Shown in pieces: positions 57,543-64,000 of a stretch of 64,000 bases of DNA; the first letter of the stretch is position 1; each line of letters begins with the position of its first letter. The notes under the pieces were generated by a model that saw only the letters and a list, made by a program, of their open reading frames with translations, was not told the origin of the DNA and did not search any database. Both the position numbers and the translations under genes were made by a program. The stretch is from DASUBV01 sp036501025 (GTDB taxonomy: Bacteria; Actinomycetota; Actinomycetes; Streptosporangiales; Streptosporangiaceae): positions 1 through 64,000 of the forward strand of contig DASYBB010000106.1 in the NCBI GenBank assembly GCA_036501025.1, given 5' to 3'.

Positions 57543-57639
57543 CCGGCGGCCACGGCGAGCATCTGCCCGGCCGGACGCCCGTGGCCGGCCTGCGGCCCGC
57601 CGGCGGTTTCCGCGCCCGTCCCGGGGTAGCGCCAGTGTC

Positions 57640-57738
57640 ATGGGATGGATGGACAAGCAGGTTTCCGGCCTGCCCGAGTCCGACCCGGCGGGACGTGACG
57701 AGGCGACCCGGCCGGCCCGGGAGCCAGGCGGCCCCTGA
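57640..57738 (+). CDS. Possible 32-aa small protein
   Basis: ATG 57640 opens a short frame reading MGWMDKQVSGLPESDPAGRD plus twelve residues. Third positions are almost all G/C, suggesting coding, but the ribosome binding site is weak. It lies between the DUF6328 and NUDIX genes. No family recognised; it may be a fragment. Confidence 0.35.
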   Translation: MGWMDKQVSGLPESDPAGRDEATRPAREPGGP

Positions 57739-57773
57739 GACGGACAGACTTCGGAGGGCGGGCAGAGGACGAA

Positions 57774-58358
57774 ATGGCGTACCAGGTTGCGCAGAGCCGG
57801 TGCGAGTATGACGGCACGGTCATCAGGGTCCGCGTGGACACCGTTGAGCTGCCGGGCGGCCCGGCCGATCGCGAGGTTGTCGAACACGCCGATTCCGTGG
57901 CTGTCGTGGCGGTTGACGACGGGAACCGGGTGCTGATGATCCGCCAGTATCGCCACCCGGCCCGGCAGTTCCTGTGGGAGCTGCCCGCCGGACTGCGCGA
58001 CCAGCCCGGCGAGCAGCCGCTCGAGACGGCCCGCCGCGAGCTGGCCGAGGAGACCGGCCTGACGGCCGAGCGCTGGAGCACCCTGGTCGACCTGCGCCCG
58101 TCGCCAGGGGTCAGTACGGAGATAGTCCGCGTCTACCTGGCCGGCCAGATCAAGGCCGACGATCGCGCCGGTGCCCCGGAGGGCGAGGAGCGCGACCTTC
58201 AGAGCCGGTGGATCCTCCTGTCCGATGCACTGGCCGAGGTCTTCGCCGGCGTCATCACCAACGGCCTCGCCGTGGCCGGGCTGCTCGCGGCAGGGGCGCG
58301 TTTCGGCCTGATCGGTGGGCAGTCGCGGCCGGCCGAAGCTCCCTGGCCGGACAGCTGA
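57774..58358 (+). CDS. NUDIX hydrolase, ADP-ribose pyrophosphatase-like
   Basis: A 194-aa NUDIX enzyme. Before the box is VLMIRQYRHPARQFLWELPA (about residues 46-65), typical of ADP-sugar pyrophosphatases. The NUDIX box is GEQPLETARRELAEETGL (about 73-91; REL-EE-G metal ligands present). It hydrolyses nucleoside diphosphate sugars, most likely ADP-ribose, in the cytoplasm. GCAGAGGA precedes the ATG. An ADP-heptose substrate is also conceivable in this genome but unsupported. Confidence 0.88.
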   Translation: MAYQVAQSRCEYDGTVIRVRVDTVELPGGPADREVVEHADSVAVVAVDDGNRVLMIRQYRHPARQFLWELPAGLRDQPGEQPLETARRELAEETGLTAERWSTLVDLRPSPGVSTEIVRVYLAGQIKADDRAGAPEGEERDLQSRWILLSDALAEVFAGVITNGLAVAGLLAAGARFGLIGGQSRPAEAPWPDS

Positions 58359-58552
58359 ACGGATGCCGCGGACCCCAGCCTGGGCTGCCGCCCGCGGCCC
58401 GGGAGACAAGCGGGTTCCGGCGCCGGCGGGCGGCGCCGCGGTCTGCGGCCGATCACGGGGACGGCCGCCACGCTTAGATGGCCGCGTACCGGGCAGGCGA
58501 GCGTTTCGCGGGCCGTCCGCGCCGCAGCGGGCGCCGCCTACCTGGAGGTCTC

Positions 58553-58600
58553 ATGAGCAACATCAGCGCACGACCCGGTCCTTGGGCGGAGGATTCATGA
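58553..58600 (+). CDS. 15-aa leader peptide overlapping the SDR start
   Basis: TGGAGG lies six bases before ATG 58553, which opens MSNISARPGPWAEDS. The stop codon TGA overlaps the ATG of the SDR gene (ATGA), and the SDR ribosome binding site GGAGG lies inside the peptide codons. This arrangement suggests translational coupling through a leader peptide. No clear amino-acid run indicates attenuation. Confidence 0.5.
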   Translation: MSNISARPGPWAEDS

Positions 58601-59568
58601 TCCGCCGGGCGGAGGGCCTCGCCGGCGAGGTGGCGCTGGTAACCGGCGCATCGCGCGGGCTCGGCCTGGCGCTCGCCCGTGAGCTAGCGCGGCGGTCCTG
58701 CCCGCTGGTGATCTGCGCACGGGACGCTGCCGAGCTGGAGCGCGCGGCCCGCGACCTGCGCGGCCGCGGAGCCGACGTCGCGGCGGTCACTGCCGACATC
58801 ACCGATACCGGCGCGCCGCAGCGGCTGATCGACATCGCGCTGGAGCGGCATGGCCGGCTCGACATCCTGGTCAGCAACGCCGGGATCATCCAGGTCGGCC
58901 CGGCCGTGAACGCGACGCCCGATGACTATGAGGCGGCCCTGGCGACGATGGCGGTAGCGCCGATGCGGCTGGCGCTCGCCGCGCTGCCTGTCATGCAGCG
59001 GCAGGGACACGGCCGCATCGTCACGATCACGTCGATCGGCGGGAAGGTCAGCGTGCCGCACCTGGGGCCGTACGCCACGGCGAAGTTCGCCGCTGTCGGC
59101 TTCTCCGAGGGGCTGCGGGCCGAGCTGGGCGGCCGGCCGGTCTCGGTCACGACGGTCGTGCCGGGGCTGATGCGGACCGGGTCGCACCTGAACGCGCTGT
59201 TCGCCGGCCGCAAGGACGCCGAGTTCACCTGGTTCAGCCTGGCGGCGGGCCTGCCGTTCCTGTCCATGGATGCCGGGCGCGCCGCCCGACAGATCGCGAA
59301 TGCGGTGGCCGCGCGGCGGCCGGAGGTCATCCTGACCCCGGCTGGCCAGGTCATGGCGCGGGCGGCCGGCGTCTCGCCGGGCCTGACCGCTGCCGTGCTG
59401 CACGCCGTCAGCCAGCTGGGGCTCCCCGCTCCGGCCGGGCAGCGGGGCGTCGCCGCCTTCGGGAAGCGGCTGCACCCGGTCATCAACGCGGCGGCGTTCG
59501 ACTGGCTGACCCGGCTGGGCCGCCGGGCGGCGCGCGACCTCAACGAGGACACGACGCCGGTCCCCTGA
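58597..59568 (+). CDS. Short-chain dehydrogenase/reductase
   Basis: A 323-aa classical SDR: cofactor motif VTGASRGLGLALAREL (about residues 15-30), NAG (about 94-96), an ITSIGGK catalytic-Ser region and the YATAKFAAVGFSEGLRAEL Tyr/Lys pair (about 159-178). The C-terminal 80 residues extend beyond the usual 250-aa core. It probably acts on a lipid-like alcohol or ketone with NAD(P). It is preceded by a 15-codon leader ORF. Confidence 0.88.
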   Translation: MIRRAEGLAGEVALVTGASRGLGLALARELARRSCPLVICARDAAELERAARDLRGRGADVAAVTADITDTGAPQRLIDIALERHGRLDILVSNAGIIQVGPAVNATPDDYEAALATMAVAPMRLALAALPVMQRQGHGRIVTITSIGGKVSVPHLGPYATAKFAAVGFSEGLRAELGGRPVSVTTVVPGLMRTGSHLNALFAGRKDAEFTWFSLAAGLPFLSMDAGRAARQIANAVAARRPEVILTPAGQVMARAAGVSPGLTAAVLHAVSQLGLPAPAGQRGVAAFGKRLHPVINAAAFDWLTRLGRRAARDLNEDTTPVP

Positions 59569-59705
59569 CCGCGGGGATCAGCCCGCCCGCCAGTGGCCCG
59601 CCACCCGTACGGCCAGGACAGATGCCCTGGGCAGCGTATGTTCATGGGGATGGCCCTCGGCTAGCCTCCTCCGTGCCGGATCCGGCGGGCGCGGGCTGGT
59701 GAGGA

Positions 59706-60449
59706 GTGGTTGAGTTGGCTGATGGCCTGGCCGCAGCGGCGAGCGGGCTCCGTGCCCTGTCCGCGTTCTTCGTCGATGACGGCACCCTCGGTGACACGCT
59801 AGTGCGGGTCGCCGAGCTGGCCTGCGAGGTGACATCCGCGGACATGGCCGGGATCACCCTGCTGGTCGACGGCGAGCCCGCGACCGGGGTGTTCACCGAT
59901 GCCGAGGCGCCTCAGATAGATGCCGCGCAGTACGAGATGGATGACGGGCCGTGCCTGGCGGCCTTCCGCGACCAGCGCATCTACCGCATTGACTCCACCG
60001 CCGCGGAGGACCGGTGGCCGGCGTTCGCCCGCGACGCCGCGTCGCACGGCGTCACGGCCACCCTGTCGGTTCCCCTGGCCGCCCGGCGCGAGGGCGTTGG
60101 CGCACTCAACCTGTACTCGCGCACGGCTGCCTTCAGCGACCAGCACGTCCGGCAGGCCGAGGTCTTCGCCGCCCAGGCGGCCATCGTGCTGGCCAACGCT
60201 CAGGTGTACTGGGACGCCCGCCAGCTCGGCGAGAACCTGCGGCAGGCCATGCGGTCCCGCGCCGCGATTGACCAGGCCACCGGCATCCTGATGGCCGATG
60301 GCGGGCGGCGGCCCGACGAGGCTTTCCAGCTCCTCGTCCGCGCCTCCCAGCGGGAGAACCGCAAGCTGCGCGACATCGCCGCCGAGATCGTCGCCCATGC
60401 CTCCGACCGCCGCGGCCCGCTGGGTCCCGGCGCGGCCGGGGGTACCTAG
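59706..60449 (+). CDS. GAF-ANTAR antiterminator-type regulator
   Basis: A 247-aa protein. The N-terminal GAF domain (about residues 15-165) has FFVDDGTLGDTLVRVAEL, ITLLVDGEPATGVFTDAEAP, DDGPCLAAFRDQRIYRIDS and GVGALNLYSRTA. The C-terminal ANTAR domain (about 175-235) has AIDQATGILMADGGRRPDEA and ASQRENRKLRDIAAEIV. ANTAR domains bind paired hexaloop hairpins in mRNA and block termination. The start is uncertain (GTG 59706 or TTG 59715; GAGGAG overlaps the first). It shares a CTAG stop overlap with the convergent gene. Confidence 0.88.
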   Translation: MVELADGLAAAASGLRALSAFFVDDGTLGDTLVRVAELACEVTSADMAGITLLVDGEPATGVFTDAEAPQIDAAQYEMDDGPCLAAFRDQRIYRIDSTAAEDRWPAFARDAASHGVTATLSVPLAARREGVGALNLYSRTAAFSDQHVRQAEVFAAQAAIVLANAQVYWDARQLGENLRQAMRSRAAIDQATGILMADGGRRPDEAFQLLVRASQRENRKLRDIAAEIVAHASDRRGPLGPGAAGGT

Positions 60450-61144
60450 TGCTCCTGGGCGCGGGCGATGACGTCGGCGGCGGCAGCGGTGAGGCTGGCG
60501 CCGCTGTCGGCGGCCAGCGCGCGGAGCAGGTCATAGGCAGCCGACATGTCCAGGTCTCGCGTATAGGCCAGGACGCCCTTGGCCTGCTCGATGAGCGTGC
60601 GGGCTTCCAGGGCCTGCTGGACCCGGTCGGTGACCTGCTGCCGGGTGAGACCGCCGGGCTGGACGATGACGATGGTGGCGATATTGGCGAAGGCCTGCCC
60701 GGTGTCGTCCTCGCCGGCCTGCTGCGGGCGGGCGTCGTCCCTGAAGACGTTCATCGCGCCGAGCGTGCGGCCGTGCCAGCGCAGCGGGTATGCGTGCACG
60801 GCGCTGTAGCCGGCGTCGACGATGGCCGGCCCGGTGTCCGGCCACCGGCCCCGGATCTCGCTGATGCCGCTGACGGAAACCACCGTTCCGGCCCGGATCG
60901 CGTCGACGCAGGGGCCGGCGTCGTGCTGGATCTGGAAGATTTCCAGCTCGGCGGCCCGGTGCGAGGTCGCGCTGAGCAGTTCCAGGTCCCCGCTCTCCGT
61001 CAGCAGCAGCAGGCCGACGGCCTGGGCGCCGAGCACGCCGCGGGCATCGTCCACCAGCCGGGCCAGCATGTCGGTAACATCGTTATCCCCGGTCAGCGCC
61101 GAGGCGGCGTCGGCGAGGGCCTGCGCCACTGTCCTGGCGGTCAT
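60446..61144 (-). CDS. GAF-ANTAR regulator (second type)
   Basis: A 232-aa protein with a GAF domain (about residues 12-150: LVDDARGVLGAQAVGLLLLT, HDAGPCVDAIRAGTVVSV, GAMNVFRDD) and an ANTAR domain (about 165-228: RVQQALEARTLIEQAKGVLA, YDLLRALAADSGASL). It is more distant from the 59706 and 61979 proteins than those are from each other. The ATG overlaps the stop of the next GAF-ANTAR gene by 4 bp, so the two are co-translated and may act together. Confidence 0.85.
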   Translation of the reverse strand: MTARTVAQALADAASALTGDNDVTDMLARLVDDARGVLGAQAVGLLLLTESGDLELLSATSHRAAELEIFQIQHDAGPCVDAIRAGTVVSVSGISEIRGRWPDTGPAIVDAGYSAVHAYPLRWHGRTLGAMNVFRDDARPQQAGEDDTGQAFANIATIVIVQPGGLTRQQVTDRVQQALEARTLIEQAKGVLAYTRDLDMSAAYDLLRALAADSGASLTAAAADVIARAQEH

Positions 61145-61869
61145 GGCTGCTCGTTCCCGTTGCTGTCAGTGCCGGTATCGGCGATCGTGAAGTCAAGCTG
61201 GCGGCCGACCACCTGTGCCGCGATCGCATCGACACTGGTGTCATGGGCATAGGCATGCGCGCGGAGCAGGGCCAGCCCGTCGCCGGCGCCAACGCCTAGC
61301 TGGGCGATGACCATCCCGGTGGCCTGATGAACGCGGGCCCGGCCGGCCCACGGACCCGGCCCTATCTCGGCCTGAGAATCCAGATCCTGCAGCAGGGCGG
61401 CGCCCAGCGCATCGGCAAGGAACTGCGCCTCGGCCGTGTCGCATCGCAGTGGGCGCGGCGTGCCCTGGTGGAGCGTGAGCACGCCCAGGACCGGGCCTTC
61501 GGGCCGGATCGGCAGGGCATACACGGCACCGTCGCCCGCCGCCGCGCGGGCGGCGGCAGCGAACATGGGCCACTGGCCCACGGCGGCCGGGCTGGCCAGC
61601 TCCGCGGCCACCGCCAGCCCGGACTGGTACGCATCGGGGCCGGGTCCCTGGCCGAGCACTTCCTGCAGATCCTCCAGCTGGGCCGCGACCTCATCGGTGA
61701 CGCACAGGGTCACCCGTTCTGACTGAGTGTAGGCGAGCGTGATCGCGCCGCCATCGGCTCCGAGCAGCCGCGCGCAGGCCAGGCAGAGCCGCAGCGGGAG
61801 CGGCTGTGCGGGCAGGCTACTAGCGATCTCCTGGGCCCACTGGGCCAGCAGCGCGGCTCTGTCCGTCAC
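61141..61869 (-). CDS. GAF-ANTAR regulator (third type)
   Basis: A 242-aa protein with a GAF domain (about residues 20-165: LCLACARLLGADGGAITLAY, GQGPGPDAYQSGLAVAA, GVLTLHQGTPRPL) and a degenerate ANTAR domain (about 175-235: RVHQATGMVIAQLGVGAGDG, LLRAHAYAHDTSVDAIAAQV). The GTG start at 61869 is 110 bases from the next upstream gene, so it is the first gene of a two-gene unit. Confidence 0.82.
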   Translation of the reverse strand: MTDRAALLAQWAQEIASSLPAQPLPLRLCLACARLLGADGGAITLAYTQSERVTLCVTDEVAAQLEDLQEVLGQGPGPDAYQSGLAVAAELASPAAVGQWPMFAAAARAAAGDGAVYALPIRPEGPVLGVLTLHQGTPRPLRCDTAEAQFLADALGAALLQDLDSQAEIGPGPWAGRARVHQATGMVIAQLGVGAGDGLALLRAHAYAHDTSVDAIAAQVVGRQLDFTIADTGTDSNGNEQP

Positions 61870-61978
61870 GGCAGCGACTCGATTCTGTGACGTCTGGCCA
61901 CTCTATGCTCGCCCCCGGCGACTGGGTGCAGGTGCGCGGCCGTAGACGCTCGCGCGGGGAGGGGCCGGACGTGGGGAG

Positions 61979-62734
61979 TCAGTCGCCGCGGCCTCGGCGC
62001 CGGCTGACCCGCTCGACGATCTCGGCGGCGATGTCGCGGAGCTTGCGGTTCTCCCGCTGGGAGACGCGCACGAGAAGCTGGAACGCTTCATCCGGGCTCC
62101 GGCTGCCGTCGGCCATCAGGATCCCGATGGCCTGGTCGATCGCGGACCGGGACTGCATGGCCTGCAGCATGTTCTCGCCGAGCTGGCGGGCGTCCCAGTA
62201 CACCTGAGCGTTGGACAGCACGATGGCCGCCTGGCGGGCGAATACCTCGGCCTGCTGGGTGACCAGCCGGTCGAAGACCGCGGAGCGCGAGTACAGGTTC
62301 AGCGCGCCGAGGCTCTCGCCGCGGGCGCTGAGCGGGATGGACAGGGTCGCAGTGATGCCGTGGACGGCGGCCATGCGGGTGAAGTCGGGCCACCGCCCGT
62401 CGGCCGCGATGCTGTCGATTCGGTACACCCGCTGGTGCCGAAATGCGTCCAGGCAGGGACCCTGGCCGGTGTCGTACTGGGCGACGTCTATCTCGGGAGC
62501 CTCGGGATCGGTGAAGACGCCCGTGGCCGGCTTGCCGTCGACCAGCATCGTGATCCCGGCCATGTCTGCCGGAGAGACTTGGCAGGCCAGCTGGGCCACA
62601 CGCAGCAGGGTCGCGCCGAGCGTCCCGTCGTCGATGAAGAACCGGGAAAGCGCGCTCAGGCCGTCGGCCATCGCGGGGAAATCGTCGGCCAAGGAAACTG
62701 CTCCAGAGTCAGAGCTGAGCCGGGGATCCCACAT
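61979..62734 (-). CDS. GAF-ANTAR antiterminator-type regulator, paralogue of the 59706 protein
   Basis: A 251-aa protein very similar to the one at 59706: GAF motifs RFFIDDGTLGATLLRVAQLA, ITMLVDGKPATGVFTDPEAP, GQGPCLDAFRHQRVYRIDS and LGALNLYSRSAV; ANTAR motifs AIDQAIGILMADGSRSPDEA and VSQRENRKLRDIAAEIVERV. The first 30 residues are unlike the paralogue and the true start may be downstream, near MADGLSALSRF. Together with the decayed copy at 56440 it shows recent duplication within this region. Confidence 0.87.
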   Translation of the reverse strand: MWDPRLSSDSGAVSLADDFPAMADGLSALSRFFIDDGTLGATLLRVAQLACQVSPADMAGITMLVDGKPATGVFTDPEAPEIDVAQYDTGQGPCLDAFRHQRVYRIDSIAADGRWPDFTRMAAVHGITATLSIPLSARGESLGALNLYSRSAVFDRLVTQQAEVFARQAAIVLSNAQVYWDARQLGENMLQAMQSRSAIDQAIGILMADGSRSPDEAFQLLVRVSQRENRKLRDIAAEIVERVSRRRGRGD

Positions 62735-62928
62735 GGCCGAAGGACAATGGCTAACTCACGACGTAGAACCTAACATGTGCTGCCCGCACTGCCGCTGCCG
62801 GGCCGCGACCACGGGCCGGGCGAGCCTAGCGGCGGACCCGGTAGCACAGGCCGCCGCGGCCGGTAGAGGACAATGTCGCCACCCGGTGATGACGAACGCC
62901 ACCGCCGCAGCTGAGCGAGCGGGCCGTC

Positions 62929-63534
62929 TCAGATCCAGCCCGCGTCGCGGGCGATGCGGATGGCGTCGATCCGGTTCCGGGCGCCGACCTTCGCGATCGC
63001 GTTCGAGATGTAGTTGCGCACCGTCGTCGGGGACAGCCCCAGCGCGCGGCCGATCTGCTCGGTGGAGGTGCCGTCAGCCGCGGCCCGCAGGACGTCGGCC
63101 TCGCGGGGCGTCAGCGGGCTGCTGCCGGTCTCCAGCGCCGCGGCGACCAGGTCCGGGTCCACGACGCGCTCGCCGCGGGCGACCCGGCGGATGCCGTCGG
63201 CCAGGGTAGCGGCGGGAGCGTCCTTGACGATGAAGCCGCGCACGTGCTGCTCCAGGGCTCGCAGCAGGTTGCCGGGCTGGCTGAGCCCGGTCAGGACCAG
63301 CGCCCGGCACTCGGGCAGCGTCCGGTGCAGCTCGCCGGCGGCGGTCAGCCCGTCCAGGCCGGGCAGATCAATGTCCAGGACGGCCACGTCCGGGCGGGTG
63401 CGCAGCGCGGCCGGCACGATCTGGTCGCCGCGATCCAGCTCGGCCACGACCTCCATGCCGTCCTCCAGGGACAGCAGCGCGACCAGCGCGCCCCGGACCA
63501 TGGCCATGTCCTCGGCGATCAGGATGCGGATCAC
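62929..63534 (-). CDS. NarL/FixJ-family response regulator
   Basis: A 201-aa two-domain regulator. The receiver domain (about residues 1-115) has IAEDM with acidic pocket, VAVLDIDLPGLDG (phospho-Asp, about 54), VLTGLS and FIVKDAPA (conserved Lys). The LuxR-type helix-turn-helix (about 136-200) reads LTPREADVLRAAADG, TSTEQIGRALGLSPTTVRNY. The GTG start overlaps the stop of the histidine kinase gene by 4 bp (GTGA), so it is the partner of that kinase. It resembles DesR-type regulators. Confidence 0.9.
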   Translation of the reverse strand: MIRILIAEDMAMVRGALVALLSLEDGMEVVAELDRGDQIVPAALRTRPDVAVLDIDLPGLDGLTAAGELHRTLPECRALVLTGLSQPGNLLRALEQHVRGFIVKDAPAATLADGIRRVARGERVVDPDLVAAALETGSSPLTPREADVLRAAADGTSTEQIGRALGLSPTTVRNYISNAIAKVGARNRIDAIRIARDAGWI

Positions 63535-64000
63535 GGTGCTCCCTCCGGCAGTTCGACCCACAGCCGGAAGCTGCCGGCACCCGAATGTTCCCCGGCTGCG
63601 GTTCCGCCGGCCGCGCGCGCCCGTCCGGCCAGCCCGGGCAGCCCGGGCAGCCCGGTGCCCGCGCCGCTGGCCGCGCGGCCGTCCCGGTCGCCCGGGGCCG
63701 GCGCGCCGTCATTGACGATGTCCAGCCGCACCTGGCCGGGCGCCCGGCTGGCCGTGATGAAGGCCCGGCTGGCCCGGCTGTGGCGCAGGATATTGGTCGC
63801 GCCCTCGCGCACCGCCCAGGCCAGCACGGCGTCCTGATCCGGGGCCAGGCCGGGCAGCGCCACGTCAATGTCCGCGGTCACCCCGGCACCCTGCAGGACG
63901 GCCGGGCGGCGTCAGCCGCCGCGGCCAGCGACACGCCGTGCTCGTTCCAGGTCACGGCCCGCATGTCGCGCAGGGCCGACAGGGCCACCCCGGTCAGGCT
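63531..64000 (-). pseudogene. Sensor histidine kinase, C-terminal part, apparently frameshifted (5' end outside window)
   Basis: The frame ending at 63531 has the HATPase domain of NarX/DesK-type kinases: WAVREGATNILRHSRAS (N box), RLDIVNDGAP and GTGLPGLPGLAGRA (G box). Going upstream, the same protein continues in another frame as LTGVALSALRDMRAVTWNEH, then GVSLAAAADAAR. The two frames meet at about 63900-63907, where one G seems missing from a GC run. The gene is thus either inactivated or mis-sequenced. It overlaps the response-regulator gene by 4 bp. Confidence 0.75.

Noticed and set aside
1..64000. CRISPR array, insertion sequence or prophage
   Set aside because: No spaced direct repeats, no transposase or integrase frames and no phage structural genes were recognised in the window.

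Overview
The window is very GC-rich, with codon third positions nearly saturated in G/C, GTG and TTG starts, 4-bp ATGA/GTGA gene overlaps and several leaderless-type TANNNT promoters placed 6-8 bases before a start codon. Its gene families (DUF3263, GAF-ANTAR regulators, F420-dependent LLM oxidoreductase, UdgX, a trehalose-6-phosphate synthase of the actinobacterial type, a SigB/SigF-type sigma factor) point to an actinobacterium, most likely a filamentous soil or acid-tolerant member of Actinomycetia. I cannot name the species. All functions are read from motifs and gene context; no search was run.

Layout. 1-4.9 kb: truncated cold-shock gene, a MoaD/ThiS-like sulfur carrier and a threonine-synthase-like enzyme behind a clear SAM-I (S-box) riboswitch, then trehalose synthesis (otsA, otsB) and a DUF3263 gene. 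4.9-14 kb: SAM hydrolase-like DUF62 protein, a subtilisin-fold protein that has lost its catalytic triad, an acyltransferase, a large membrane protein, a small Cys-rich protein and a TetR/MFS efflux pair with visible operators. 14-16 kb: a tRNA-like gene with a short anticodon loop, a complete miniature transcription unit (promoter, 29-codon ORF, terminator) and guanine deaminase. 16-27 kb: accessory and stress genes (phosphoketolase/acetate kinase operon, DHA2 efflux pump, STAS, small SAP/Rho-N-like protein) interspersed with decaying gene remnants.

27.3-41.5 kb is the most distinctive region. After a DJ-1/PfpI protein come two tandem GT2 glycosyltransferases. They converge on a minus-strand operon with continuous 4-bp overlaps (GT9, GT1/4, GT9, a GT2-GmhB fusion, carbamoyltransferase). 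That operon diverges from a plus-strand operon (GT4, GmhA-like isomerase, HldE-like kinase/nucleotidyltransferase, UXS-like epimerase, polysaccharide pyruvyltransferase-like). Together they encode the three activities for a nucleotide-activated D,D-heptose plus enzymes that could build, carbamoylate and perhaps pyruvylate a heptose-containing glycoconjugate, which is unusual outside Gram-negative bacteria.

41.5-50.3 kb: UdgX, ChaB-like protein, a decayed phosphatase gene, a phosphate-type MFS carrier, a 1021-aa FAD/FeS oxidoreductase and a PoxB-type ThDP enzyme. 50.7-64 kb: sigma factor with overlapping STAS gene, F420 oxidoreductase, CorA remnant, two MDR-superfamily dehydrogenases, another STAS protein, NUDIX, SDR, three intact GAF-ANTAR antiterminator-type regulators plus one decayed copy, and a NarL-type response regulator whose histidine kinase carries an apparent frameshift at the window edge.

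A recurrent theme is decay: remnants of a sigma factor, STAS, GAF-ANTAR, Zn-alcohol dehydrogenase, CorA, an EEP phosphatase and two frameshifted genes lie among the genes. Four of these remnants (sigma, STAS, GAF-ANTAR, alcohol dehydrogenase) have intact paralogues in the same window. This suggests a stress/redox-regulation region expanded by duplication and then partly eroded.
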